Shown: positions 24,618 through 33,399 of the stretch, in pieces
How the letters are laid out: every line of letters starts with the position of its first letter
Numbering within the stretch: the first letter of the stretch is position 1
Source: Oscillospiraceae bacterium
GTDB lineage: Bacteria; Bacillota; Clostridia; Oscillospirales; CAG-382
Assembly: GCA_015064625.1 (NCBI GenBank)
Contig: SVRW01000020.1
Span: forward strand, 1-45,010
Direction: 5' to 3'
DNA: 45,010 nucleotides
The notes under the pieces: generated by a model
Seen by the model: only the letters and a program-made list of their open reading frames with translations
Told to the model about the DNA's origin: nothing
The model's database searches: none
Position numbers and translations under genes: made by a program

Positions 24618-27502
24618 ATTTTACGTGCACTGGCATTGGCGGTCGTGGTGATGGCTGGTTGTGGAAGATAGATAATGGAACAAGATGTCTTGATGTTAAT
24701 AATGGTAGTATGGTAAATGGGAAAGCGGTAGACTTTTATACCCCCGGTAACGCGGCAGGTCAACGGTGGTTCATAATCTACTCGATGAATGGCTATGGCG
24801 GGTATTATCTGCTATCGCCTACTCAAAATGCCGGTGAGACATCTAATATCTGTTTCCTGACGTATACTTCGACTGAGAATGGCGGTAATGATTTTCAACT
24901 TAATAACTTCTCATTAGGTAGCACCGCCCAAACGTTCATGTTTAAATCAGGTAACGTTTCAACCACAATAGTAAACAGGGTATATGGTACAACTACCTCG
25001 ATCCCCGGTAACTCCAGTGAAACAACTACCGTTCCCTTCAATACAGCGGCTCCAAAAATAGATATTGCAGGATACACTTATGTGAAAAGCGAAGGAAACA
25101 GTGGTAACGGTGGTTTGACCATCTATAGATATTACACTGCTCACACATATAACTATGTTTATTATGAAAACCGAGGGGCGACACCCACTCCTACAACAGC
25201 TAAAGGTACATACCCGTCGTATAGCATAGCAAACCAAGATACAAAAAAATGGACTGTAACACTAAGCGACAATGGTGTAGACTCATACCCAACAGCAACG
25301 TGGACCTTTACAGGTTGGAACACGAAAGCTGACGGCAGCGGAACCCCCTATGCAGCGGGAGCAAAGCCAACGTCAACAGATGGTACAACATTTACCCTAT
25401 ATGCTCAATGGGACCTTGTCGATGCAGATATAACAATTCCTACGGAAAATGCAACTGTTACTTTGAATCCCAACAATGACACAAACGCCACTGAACACGA
25501 TTCAATATTTACAGGTTGGTATAAAAATGATGACACTTTATACACGTCAGAAGCGAAAAAAGTGTCTGACGCATATATAGCTGGTGTAGACGCACTCACA
25601 GCAAAGTGGGATTTTGAAATTCCCGAAGGATTGCTAAATCCAACAAGAGACGGATTTACTTTCTACGGTTGGAGTGATGAGGAGGCTCCAACGTCTGTAC
25701 CTGATGCTTTAACTTCATTGTCAGGTATCACGGAAAATAAAACTCTCAATGCCTATTGGCTAAGAGCTTGGTCAAATCTTGAACAAAACGCTAAACCCGA
25801 CGGTGAGACCTTTACAGCTGACGTAGGTTTCTATGGTGAAAATAAGATAAATCTTACCGATGTAACGCCTACGCTTAAATGGATAAAAATAGGTTCAGAC
25901 GGAGAAACTGTATTTGAGAACCAAGACTCCTATACAGTCACAGACGATGACAAAGGTCATGCTATTAAATGTGTTACAGAAATAACCGTAAACGGCAAAA
26001 CTGCAAAGAGCGAATCCATTTCCGCGCTTTACGTTGGTGATACCTTGGTCGATGCGACGCCGACAGACACTATGGGCAATGAAGACGATTTCGAAGATTT
26101 CGAAGCTACTGATAGCGACAAAGTTGGTAACGTATACACTATAACGTACGAAGCACAACTTCCCGTAAGCCAAATGAATTTAGATATTACAGGAACGTAT
26201 AACTATTCGCTTTACGGAATTTGGAACGGCAACAAAGTTTTAATCATTGAAGGAACCGAAGCTGATCCAAAAGCTCTCTTGAAACCTCGAACAGGCGTTT
26301 CTATGGAAGGCGAAGTTTTCGATTCATACGAGCTTGTAATCGAAGCAGATGGAGATATACAAATTAACGATGCCTCTATCAGATATCTTCCCAGAGTATA
26401 CGCACTTGACGTAAAGAACCCCATAAACGAAACAAAGTACGAATACCTCATTGGTGATAATAACGGTGAAAGCGTATATACCCAAGGTAGTAGAACTGAA
26501 GATAATGGTATATCATACTTCTATGGAAGCGACATAATTAAAATTTATCTCCCAATTGCATCAGGCGAAAAAATCGATGCAGGAAGTTATATACTTATCG
26601 GTGGCGTAAAGGTTCATCCCACAGCAAGTATTACCTCTAACGATTTTATCACATTTGAGTATACAAACGGTCTTGATATCATACTTAAAGGTGAGGATAT
26701 TAACAATATATCCTTTGACTTTGAGGATCTTAAAATTGATTACTCAAACATCAAAACCATACCTGACTTAGATATCACAACGCTCAACTTTGGTCCTCTT
26801 GGTGCTAAAATAAAGCTACCATCTGAACTTGATATTAAACCTGATGATAATATAACCTTAGATCCAACCTTAACCTACATAAGATTTGGAACTGTTTGGT
26901 ATTTTGATGATTTAGCAACAGGTAATTCATGGTCAAGAAAAGACGCAATGGGAACGTTCTTTGTTCGTCTTAAAATGATTATCAAAGTAACGGAGGGAAA
27001 TGATTTCTACAATTATCTTAGTGTTGAAGATTCGGAGTTCCTTTCAACTATGATGACATATCGCGATACTAAAGGAAACCTTACAGCGGCTTTCTTTAAC
27101 ACTGAAGACTATGAAGCAAAACTCATTTCTTATCTTAACGATTTCCTTGAAGGTTGGGAAGACAAAGGAAAAGACACAAATAACGATGATTATGCAAGAA
27201 AACCTTCCTTTGGCGAATATGCAAACTCCAAGGGAGAAATGATATCAGTTATTGGTGATTGTCCTGCAGAACATTACTATTACGATATAAACGAAAACGA
27301 TGAATACGTTATGGAATATTCTGCTGTTTTGGAAATCCCTGAAAATATGCATGACGAAAAGCTTATATACTTCCCTTACGTTTCATACGTAAAAGGAACA
27401 GATCATTGGGTTCCTAGAGAAGAAGATGAAATTAAAGTATATTTGCTTGGAGAAGTACAAAAAGTATATACAGTAAACGGCATTAACGACACGGCAAAAT
27501 AA
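24614..27502 (+). CDS. Secreted ricin-lectin/InlB-repeat protein, C-terminal part (frameshifted)
   Basis: This 962-codon frame continues the previous entry. It has no SD before its first TTG, so it is not an independent gene; in-frame sequence extends back to the T run at 24575. It completes a second ricin-type trefoil (KIDNGTRCLDVNNG, AGQRWFII), then has InlB/Listeria-Bacteroides-type repeats (WTFTGWNTKADGSGTPY, FTGWYKN, FTFYGWSDEE with FTLYAQW, LTAKW, LNAYW). A long beta-rich region of unknown fold follows. There is no LPXTG motif or C-terminal membrane anchor. The joined protein would be about 1247 residues, secreted and probably a carbohydrate or host-surface binder. Confidence 0.82.
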   Translation: MNFTCTGIGGRGDGWLWKIDNGTRCLDVNNGSMVNGKAVDFYTPGNAAGQRWFIIYSMNGYGGYYLLSPTQNAGETSNICFLTYTSTENGGNDFQLNNFSLGSTAQTFMFKSGNVSTTIVNRVYGTTTSIPGNSSETTTVPFNTAAPKIDIAGYTYVKSEGNSGNGGLTIYRYYTAHTYNYVYYENRGATPTPTTAKGTYPSYSIANQDTKKWTVTLSDNGVDSYPTATWTFTGWNTKADGSGTPYAAGAKPTSTDGTTFTLYAQWDLVDADITIPTENATVTLNPNNDTNATEHDSIFTGWYKNDDTLYTSEAKKVSDAYIAGVDALTAKWDFEIPEGLLNPTRDGFTFYGWSDEEAPTSVPDALTSLSGITENKTLNAYWLRAWSNLEQNAKPDGETFTADVGFYGENKINLTDVTPTLKWIKIGSDGETVFENQDSYTVTDDDKGHAIKCVTEITVNGKTAKSESISALYVGDTLVDATPTDTMGNEDDFEDFEATDSDKVGNVYTITYEAQLPVSQMNLDITGTYNYSLYGIWNGNKVLIIEGTEADPKALLKPRTGVSMEGEVFDSYELVIEADGDIQINDASIRYLPRVYALDVKNPINETKYEYLIGDNNGESVYTQGSRTEDNGISYFYGSDIIKIYLPIASGEKIDAGSYILIGGVKVHPTASITSNDFITFEYTNGLDIILKGEDINNISFDFEDLKIDYSNIKTIPDLDITTLNFGPLGAKIKLPSELDIKPDDNITLDPTLTYIRFGTVWYFDDLATGNSWSRKDAMGTFFVRLKMIIKVTEGNDFYNYLSVEDSEFLSTMMTYRDTKGNLTAAFFNTEDYEAKLISYLNDFLEGWEDKGKDTNNDDYARKPSFGEYANSKGEMISVIGDCPAEHYYYDINENDEYVMEYSAVLEIPENMHDEKLIYFPYVSYVKGTDHWVPREEDEIKVYLLGEVQKVYTVNGINDTAK

Positions 27503-27531
27503 ACCTTAAGGTTTAAATTTTGGTTAGTCAA

Positions 27532-27573
27532 AACCGCTTGAACTGACGAAAATCAGTTCAGGCGGTTTTTTTC
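27532..27573 (+). terminator. Strong terminator of the lectin-like gene
   Basis: A 15-bp stem (27532-27546 with 27553-27567, one G-T pair) with loop CGAAAA runs into seven T residues. Confidence 0.92.
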
Positions 27574-27574
27574 C

Positions 27575-27660
27575 GCAGGACAGGGAGACGGTTCTCAATC
27601 CTACTGCGTAGGAAAGAGAAGCAGGTCTTCGACCCTGTCCCCATGTCCAGCTTTCTTTAA
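27575..27660. repeat. GGACAGGG/GTCTTCGACC intergenic repeat
   Basis: This related copy of the 9254-9384 element carries GGACAGGGAGACGG with GACCCTGTCCCCATGTCC in inverted orientation and an inner GGATT-CTAC/GTAGGA stem. Confidence 0.6.
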
Positions 27661-27765
27661 TTGACAATTGAAAATGGAAAGTTAAAATTAAGGAAGCTTT
27701 CTCCCGTTGGTCGAAAAAAATCTTATTAAACTATATAATAATTTATTTTTGAAAATCACCTTAAC

Positions 27766-27873
27766 TTTTTGCGAAGCAAAATATCTCACTCGCTGAAAGT
27801 GAACATCACTTGTCGGAGACAAACATCACACGGAAACAATGTTTCCGTTCATCACTGCAAAACGAAGTTTTGC
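27766..27873. repeat. Chain of five short hairpins separated by CATCA
   Basis: Five consecutive inverted repeats occur at a period of about 22 bp: TTTTTGC/GCAAAA (27766-27781), TCACT/AGTGA (27786-27802), TTGTC/GACAA (27810-27822), ACGGAAAC/GTTTCCGT (27830-27848) and GCAAAAC/GTTTTGC (27857-27873). Loops are mostly GAA or GGA and spacers are mostly CATCA. Confidence 0.8.
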
Positions 27874-27875
27874 TT

Positions 27876-27966
27876 GCCTCCCGCCTCCTGCCTCCTGCCT
27901 CCCGCCTCCTGCCTCCTGCCTCCCGCCTCTTGCCTCCTGCCTCCAGCCTCCAGCCTCTTGCCTTGG
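27876..27966. repeat. GCCTCCY heptanucleotide tandem repeat
   Basis: Thirteen near-perfect 7-bp units (GCCTCCC, GCCTCCT, later GCCTCCA and GCCTCTT) end 46 bp before the rpsB -35 box. The same motif appears degenerately at 9265-9300 and near 9351. Confidence 0.85.
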
Positions 27967-28011
27967 CGTCAGCCTAAAATTAAAAATAAAAAACATTTTT
28001 TCAAAAAGGTA

Positions 28012-28040
28012 TTGATTTTTCTGTAAAAATGTGCTATTAT
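28012..28040 (+). promoter_or_regulatory. rpsB-tsf promoter
   Basis: TTGATT (28012-28017), 17 bp, TATTAT (28035-28040) with TGC directly upstream (extended -10). The RNA start is near 28047. Confidence 0.75.
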
Positions 28041-28043
28041 ATC

Positions 28044-28180
28044 TTGACTTTGTGAAAATGAAGTCAAAACACACATTGTCCTGTGTCGCGGGTTTGAAAT
28101 TTCCGAGGTGAAAGGCGGAAAAATATTGCGGCATAAATCCAAAGACAATGGTGGGAGAAACCCAAACAGGAGGACATATC
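28044..28180 (+). promoter_or_regulatory. Structured rpsB leader
   Basis: About 135 nt of leader hold a TTGACTT/AAGTCAA stem (28044-28067), an ACACA/TGTGT stem next to it, and a possible long-range CATTGTC with GACAATG pairing that closes just before the SD. This fits an autoregulatory ribosomal-protein leader; no named class was recognised. Confidence 0.4.
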
Positions 28181-28933
28181 ATGTCAGTTATCTCAATGAA
28201 ACAGCTCTTAGAAGCAGGTGTACACTTTGGACACCAGACCAGAAGATGGAACCCCAAAATGGCGGAATACATCTTCACCGAAAGAAACGGTATTTACATT
28301 ATCGACCTTCAGAAAACCGTTAAAAAGGTTGAAGAAGCTTATATGTTCGTTCGTGATATCGTTGCTGACGGCGGCACAATCCTTTTCGTAGGTACGAAAA
28401 AACAGGCTCAGGATTCCATCAAAGAAGAAGCACAGAGATGCGAAATGTTCTACGTTAACGTTCGTTGGCTCGGCGGTATGCTCACAAACTTCAAAACAAT
28501 CAAAAAGAGCATTCAGAGACTTCGCAACCTCAACAAAATGGCAGAAGACGGAACATTCGACCTTCTTCCAAAGAAAGAAGTAGCTTCCCTCCAGAAAGAA
28601 ATCGCTGACCTTGAAAAGAACCTTGGCGGTATCAAAGATATGAAGGACATCCCTGACGTTATCTTCATCGTTGACCCCAAGAAAGAAAAAACCGCTGTTG
28701 ACGAAGCTCGCAAGCTTGGTATTCCCATAGTTTCTATCGTTGATACAAACTGTGACCCTGACGAAATCGACTACGTTATCCCCGGTAACGACGATGCTAT
28801 CCGTGCTATCAAGCTTATCTCTGCTGCTCTTGCTGATGCAGTTCTTGAAGCAAAACAGGGCGTACAGATGACAGATGCTTCTGCAAACGATGGAGAAGTT
28901 TCTTTCGAAGAATCTTCAAGCGACGCTGAATAA
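28181..28933 (+). CDS. rpsB: 30S ribosomal protein S2
   Basis: The 250-residue protein starts [19 protein letters not shown], the canonical S2 opening, and contains [10 protein letters not shown] and [23 protein letters not shown]. It binds the 30S head/platform junction with S1. The ATG at 28181 has AGGAGG 7 nt upstream; a longer frame to 28148 lies in the leader. Acidic residues end the protein (EESSSDAE). Heavy use of favoured codons matches high expression. It is followed by tsf after 42 bp, the conserved bacterial order. Confidence 0.98.
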   Translation: MSVISMKQLLEAGVHFGHQTRRWNPKMAEYIFTERNGIYIIDLQKTVKKVEEAYMFVRDIVADGGTILFVGTKKQAQDSIKEEAQRCEMFYVNVRWLGGMLTNFKTIKKSIQRLRNLNKMAEDGTFDLLPKKEVASLQKEIADLEKNLGGIKDMKDIPDVIFIVDPKKEKTAVDEARKLGIPIVSIVDTNCDPDEIDYVIPGNDDAIRAIKLISAALADAVLEAKQGVQMTDASANDGEVSFEESSSDAE

Positions 28934-28975
28934 TTCTACTAAATAAAGTTTTTTGAAAGGACAAGGTATTATATT

Positions 28976-29908
28976 ATGGCAATTACAGCAAAACTCGTTA
29001 TGGAATTGCGTGAAAAAACAGGTTGCGGCATGATGGAATGCAAGAAAGCTCTTGCAGAAGTTGACGGCAACTTTGACGAAGCAGTTAAATTGCTCAGAGA
29101 AAGAGGACTTGCAGTTGCTCAGAAGAAATCTTCCAGAATTGCTGCTGACGGTGTTGTTGACGTTCTCAAATCTGAAGACGGCAAAACAACCGCTATTATC
29201 GAAGTTAACTCCGAAACAGACTTTGTTGCTAAAAACGAATCCTTCGGTGAATTCGTTAAAGGCATCCTCAGAACAATAATTGCTAAGAAACCCGCTTCTA
29301 TAGATGAGCTCAAAGCTCTCCCCTACGACGGCAAAGACGTTACTGTTGAAGCAGAGCTTAAAGACAAAATCTTCACAATCGGTGAAAACATCACTCTCAG
29401 ACGTTTCGAAACAATCGAAGGCACAACTGCAACGTATATTCACGGCAAAGGTGCTGCAGGTGTTGTTGTTAAGTTCGAAGTAGAAGAAAGCGTTGCTGCA
29501 AAAGCTGAATTTGCTGAATATGCAAAGAACATCTGTATGCAGATCGCTGCTATGAACCCCACATACCTCTGCAAACATTGCGTTCCCGAATCTGTTATCG
29601 AAAGCGAAAAAGGAATCCTTATGACACAGATTCAGAACGATCCTGCAATGGCTTCCAAGCCCGCAGCAGTTATCGAAAAGATGGTTACAGGCAGAATCAA
29701 CAAATTCTACACTGCAAACTGTCTCCTTCACCAGGCATACGTTAAAGAAGAAGCTATTGATATCGAAAAGTACACAGCAAACGTTGCTAAAGAACTTGGC
29801 GCAGATATCAAAATCGTTTCTTTCGTTAAGTATGAAAAAGGCGAAGGTATCGAAAAGAAAGAAGACGATTTCGCTGCTGAAATCGACAGACTCGTTAAAG
29901 GCGAATAA
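28976..29908 (+). CDS. tsf: Translation elongation factor Ts
   Basis: The 310-residue protein recycles EF-Tu by GDP release. It opens with the UBA-like N-terminal domain (AKLVMELREKTGCGMMECKKALAE) and the conserved TDFVAKNE motif near residue 80 that contacts EF-Tu, followed by the dimerisation and core subdomains. AAAGGA precedes the ATG. It is cotranscribed with rpsB and ends before a strong terminator. Confidence 0.98.
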   Translation: MAITAKLVMELREKTGCGMMECKKALAEVDGNFDEAVKLLRERGLAVAQKKSSRIAADGVVDVLKSEDGKTTAIIEVNSETDFVAKNESFGEFVKGILRTIIAKKPASIDELKALPYDGKDVTVEAELKDKIFTIGENITLRRFETIEGTTATYIHGKGAAGVVVKFEVEESVAAKAEFAEYAKNICMQIAAMNPTYLCKHCVPESVIESEKGILMTQIQNDPAMASKPAAVIEKMVTGRINKFYTANCLLHQAYVKEEAIDIEKYTANVAKELGADIKIVSFVKYEKGEGIEKKEDDFAAEIDRLVKGE

Positions 29909-29930
29909 TTCTTATTCAAATACAAACTTA

Positions 29931-29961
29931 TTGCCCGACACTTTTGTGTCGGGCAATTTTT
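29931..29961 (+). terminator. rpsB-tsf operon terminator
   Basis: TTGCCCGACAC and GTGTCGGGCAA form an 11-bp perfect stem with loop TTTT, followed by TTTTTA. It faces the convergent lipoprotein gene and may serve both strands. Confidence 0.93.
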
Positions 29962-29970
29962 AATTGATTT

Positions 29971-31212
29971 TTATTTGAAGAAAACAAACTCTTCTCCGTC
30001 TTCTATCTTATATTTACCATCACTTAATGGCACAGACTTCTTTTCAGAATAAATATATTTGTCATCCACCAACTCAAAGACATATTCAACCTCTTCGTTT
30101 CCCTCATAGTCAACATCAAAATATAGAGTCAGCATATTTCCGTCAATTTCATATCTACCGCCCATAACGTTGGAAACAGCGGGTGCATCCCCCATCGTAA
30201 ACGTTCGTCCGGCTTTCTTCAATTCAAACCAGACCCCAAAATCATCATTATCAACGTAATTTGAAGCATATCTTACACAATTTGTTGCATTCCAAAATTC
30301 CAATACGCTTTGCTTTATTTCATCCGTGGGGAAAACGCTTTCAAAAAAATATCCGAAAAAGCTTGTTGGTAATTCATCAGGAGTTTCAGAAGAGGTATAA
30401 TGCTCGGGAGCTTCAACAGAAAGATAATAATTATTATCATACTTAAAGCAAATTACCTCTCTGTATTCCATCCAACGTATGGATGAAAAATACTGCAACT
30501 GTTTATACTCCTCCAATATCTCTTTACGTTCATTTATGTCTTTAATCCCTGGAAAATACAGTTTGGACCAATTATATTCAAGACTGTTACCCACTTTCAC
30601 ATCAGCATATTCAGCCAACTCCTTGCATGAAATATAAGCCTCGGGTGAAGACAGGGACGATATTCTGTATTGTATTATACGGGAAATATCGTCAAGTATA
30701 TATTCTTCAATTCCCCAATCTCTTACAACGTCAGGAAAACACCTGTCCCCAATTGTATCTCCCGTTAAGGGAATTATTTCATATGAAGATGTATCAGAAT
30801 TTTCCGAAAAGATATTCAATATGATTTTATCGTATTTGCAGTAAAGATTTATAGAATCCTGAATTATGAATAATACTTCGTCTGAAGTCAGAGAAACTAT
30901 TTCAGCTTTACCGTTTTTCTCTGCCCAATAGCTTTCGTAATAATCCCTTGAAATAACGGTAATTGCGTTATTTTCTTCATCAATTTCATACATTGCGCTG
31001 AATTTTTCCGCAAGAAGCTCCTGCGGCGTTGGTCCTGATTCGGAAATATTCTCATTTTCACCCGATTCAAATTCAAAAGACTGCTCTGAAAATTCATAGT
31101 CCTCAGGGGCTTCGCTTATCTCTTTTACTGCATACATTCCTGTGGAAAGTGTACAAGCGGAAAGCAAGATCAAGGACAGTACTAAAATTAAAAACTTAAC
31201 GTTATTTTTCAT
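29971..31212 (-). CDS. Lipoprotein of unknown function (413 aa)
   Basis: The product has a lipoprotein signal (hydrophobic residues 6-18, lipobox LLSAC), an acidic Ser/Glu linker and a globular region with no recognised family. The C-terminal part (GRYEIDGNMLTLYFD, DDKYIYSE, LSDGKYKIEDGEEFVF) looks like a beta-barrel of the lipocalin-like type seen in clostridial lipoproteins. AAAGGAG lies 5 nt before the ATG. It follows a two-component system by 86 bp and may be its target or sensor partner; this is inferred from position only. Confidence 0.75.
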   Translation of the reverse strand: MKNNVKFLILVLSLILLSACTLSTGMYAVKEISEAPEDYEFSEQSFEFESGENENISESGPTPQELLAEKFSAMYEIDEENNAITVISRDYYESYWAEKNGKAEIVSLTSDEVLFIIQDSINLYCKYDKIILNIFSENSDTSSYEIIPLTGDTIGDRCFPDVVRDWGIEEYILDDISRIIQYRISSLSSPEAYISCKELAEYADVKVGNSLEYNWSKLYFPGIKDINERKEILEEYKQLQYFSSIRWMEYREVICFKYDNNYYLSVEAPEHYTSSETPDELPTSFFGYFFESVFPTDEIKQSVLEFWNATNCVRYASNYVDNDDFGVWFELKKAGRTFTMGDAPAVSNVMGGRYEIDGNMLTLYFDVDYEGNEEVEYVFELVDDKYIYSEKKSVPLSDGKYKIEDGEEFVFFK

Positions 31213-31298
31213 AAATGCTCCTTTCCAAGCAAATAAGGTTTGAGAGTTTCCCTCTCCTCTTCGCTTTTATTTTACAAAACAGTTTTCTCCGACTTTTA

Positions 31299-32654
31299 TC
31301 AATCTTGTTTCAAAGTTGTAAAATCTATAATTATTTTTGTACCAACATTAAGCTCTGATTCAAATATAAGTTCTAAAGCGTGGGACTGGGCAATAGTTTT
31401 GCACAAAGCAAGACCAAGCCCTGCCCCGCCCTCTGCCCGTGAACGCGATTTATCGGTTCTGTAAAAAGGTTCGGTTACGTGCGAAACCTGTTCTTCCGTC
31501 ATGCCTTTTCCGTTATCTTCTACGATAATTTTATTTTCAACGCCGTACACCCGTACGGAGCCGTTCTCACCGCAAGCCTTTATTGCGTTTTCAACCAAAT
31601 TATAAAACAGCATGGAAAGCAATGTTTCATTTCCTTTTATTTTCATCTCGTCAACGTGGAATGAAATCGAAACACCATATTCTTCTGCCTTCAACAACAG
31701 TTTTTCAACAACGTCTTTGATGATTCCCGAAAGCTCCGTTTCCGTCATTTCTATTTTGTTTTCTCTTACAAATGCACCGTCCAACAATATTTCCGAAATC
31801 TTTTGAAGCCTTTTCGCCTCCGACATTATATATTTTGCGGCTGTGATTCGTTTTTCCTCATTCATAGACGTTTTTTCCAACGTCTCCGCATATCCGTATA
31901 TACTTGTAAGCGGTGTTCTCATCTCATGAGCCATATTGTCAACAAGCATCTGTTTTATCTTTCCGTCCTGTTCCAAAACATCTATTTGCTCATTTATTTT
32001 TAACAACATAGAATTAAAACTTTTAGCAAGAGAAGTAAACTCATCGTTCCCTTTCTCCTCCGCTCTGACGTCAAAATCGCCTTTTTCGATAGAATCCGTT
32101 GTTTGCTTTAATTTTTCAAGCGGAAGCGACAATCTTTTAAGTATAAAATAAAGGCACACAGCCAAAACGGCGGAGACGCTCGTTGCAGTTATAAGATATA
32201 TTACCATCAAGGATTCAAATTCCGTATCAATATAACTATAATTCTTGCCGTAAATAAAAGTATATTCGCCGTCGCATATTTCGGAAGATATCAAAATATG
32301 ACGTTCTTCATGCATTTCCACGTGTTTGAGGCTGTTTTTTTCAATAACATAATCCGAAGTGAAATTCGTATACACAACTTCATCTTCGCTCATAAAACAT
32401 ATATATCTCTCTCCCTTATAATGATTGCCGTAGGATTGCATCAACAATACAGGACTTGAACTTTCATCAAGAAACCCGTAATCCCTCTCAAATGACAGAG
32501 CAACATAATAATGTTCGGCTTTTGCCGCTTCTTCGGCGTTTTTCACTGTTTTTTCATGGGTATAAACCGCAAGTGACATAATACCCAAATTAAGACAAAG
32601 TAAAAACAATATTAACGTAAAAACATACGTTTTTTGCCAAAATCTCATTTTCAT
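31299..32654 (-). CDS. Sensor histidine kinase
   Basis: The 451-residue kinase has a first membrane segment (residues 9-30), an extracellular sensor region of about 115 residues, and a second segment (150-172). A HAMP domain (SLPLEKLKQTTDSIEKGDFDV), the HisKA box MAHEMRTPLTSIYGY with H243, and a HATPase domain with NLVENAIKAC (N box), VEDNGKGM (G1) and AEGGAGLGLAL (G2) follow. AGGTG precedes the start. It follows the response regulator by 8 bp. The extracellular signal is unknown. Confidence 0.94.
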   Translation of the reverse strand: MKMRFWQKTYVFTLILFLLCLNLGIMSLAVYTHEKTVKNAEEAAKAEHYYVALSFERDYGFLDESSSPVLLMQSYGNHYKGERYICFMSEDEVVYTNFTSDYVIEKNSLKHVEMHEERHILISSEICDGEYTFIYGKNYSYIDTEFESLMVIYLITATSVSAVLAVCLYFILKRLSLPLEKLKQTTDSIEKGDFDVRAEEKGNDEFTSLAKSFNSMLLKINEQIDVLEQDGKIKQMLVDNMAHEMRTPLTSIYGYAETLEKTSMNEEKRITAAKYIMSEAKRLQKISEILLDGAFVRENKIEMTETELSGIIKDVVEKLLLKAEEYGVSISFHVDEMKIKGNETLLSMLFYNLVENAIKACGENGSVRVYGVENKIIVEDNGKGMTEEQVSHVTEPFYRTDKSRSRAEGGAGLGLALCKTIAQSHALELIFESELNVGTKIIIDFTTLKQD

Positions 32655-32662
32655 TTAAACAC

Positions 32663-33310
32663 CTATATTTCAAGTCTATATCCCGTTTTATACACAGTTT
32701 TCAGTTTATCTTCAATCCCCAATTTCTGCCTTAAACGCTGAATATGTACGTCAACCGTTCTTGTGTCACCTTCATAGTCGAAGTTCCAGACAAGGTCAAG
32801 TATTTTTTCTCTGGAAAGGGCGATATTCCTGTTATTGACCAAGGCTTCAAGCAAGGCGTATTCCTTTGGTTTTAAGATTATTTCCGTTCCGTTTTTAAAA
32901 ACACGTTTGCTTATGAAGTTTATTTCTACTCCATCGAATGAAAAACTTTCAGAATCCTTATGTGTTCTTCTCAACACCGCTTTCACACGTTCCACCAACT
33001 CAAGTATCTCAAAGGGTTTCACTATATAATCATCCGCTCCAAGACGTAATCCTTTGATTTTATCATTCAGGTTGGATTTTGCCGTAACAAATATAACGCT
33101 AACGCCTTTTAACTCCTCCATTATTTCAAATCCTGAAATTTCAGGCAACATAACATCAAGCAAAACAAGGTCGTATTTACCGCTATATGCTTTATTTAAA
33201 GCAGTGCTTCCGTCAAACACCTGTGCACATTCGTGACCTACCAATTCAAGATTCAACTTGATAAGATCGTTTATCGGCTTTTCATCTTCGGCTATGAGTA
33301 TTTTCGCCAT
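32663..33310 (-). CDS. OmpR-family response regulator
   Basis: The 215-residue regulator has a receiver domain with the acidic pair E8/D9, phosphoacceptor D52 (LVLLDVMLPE), T in FVTAKS and K in YIVKPFE. A winged-helix OmpR/PhoB DNA-binding domain follows (SREKILDLVWNFDYEGDTRTVDVHIQRLR). AGGAGGGG precedes the ATG. It forms the first gene of the kinase pair and probably activates its own operon. Confidence 0.95.
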   Translation of the reverse strand: MAKILIAEDEKPINDLIKLNLELVGHECAQVFDGSTALNKAYSGKYDLVLLDVMLPEISGFEIMEELKGVSVIFVTAKSNLNDKIKGLRLGADDYIVKPFEILELVERVKAVLRRTHKDSESFSFDGVEINFISKRVFKNGTEIILKPKEYALLEALVNNRNIALSREKILDLVWNFDYEGDTRTVDVHIQRLRQKLGIEDKLKTVYKTGYRLEI

Positions 33311-33365
33311 TGTACTCCCCTCCTTTTTTTGTATTATACAATCAGGTTATTTCCAAATTGTAATC

Positions 33366-33389
33366 AAAAAGCGAGGTTTCCCCCGCCTT
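33366..33389 (-). terminator. Terminator of the serine hydrolase gene
   Basis: On the minus strand GCGGGG and CCTCGC pair around GAAA and run into five T residues. Confidence 0.7.
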
Positions 33390-33399
33390 TATAGTCTGT

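Noticed and set aside
27766..27873. Regularly spaced repeats as a CRISPR array
   Set aside because: Units differ in sequence, are only about 22 bp apart and have 5-bp spacers; no cas genes.
27769..28278. Frames translating the hairpin chain and heptad repeat (LPPASCL-type repeats)
   Set aside because: Peptides are produced by the 7-bp repeat read in three frames; no start signals.
28916..29731. 271-codon open frame antisense to tsf
   Set aside because: Antisense frames open easily in highly biased genes. Its Cys/Phe-rich product is not protein-like, and it has no SD.
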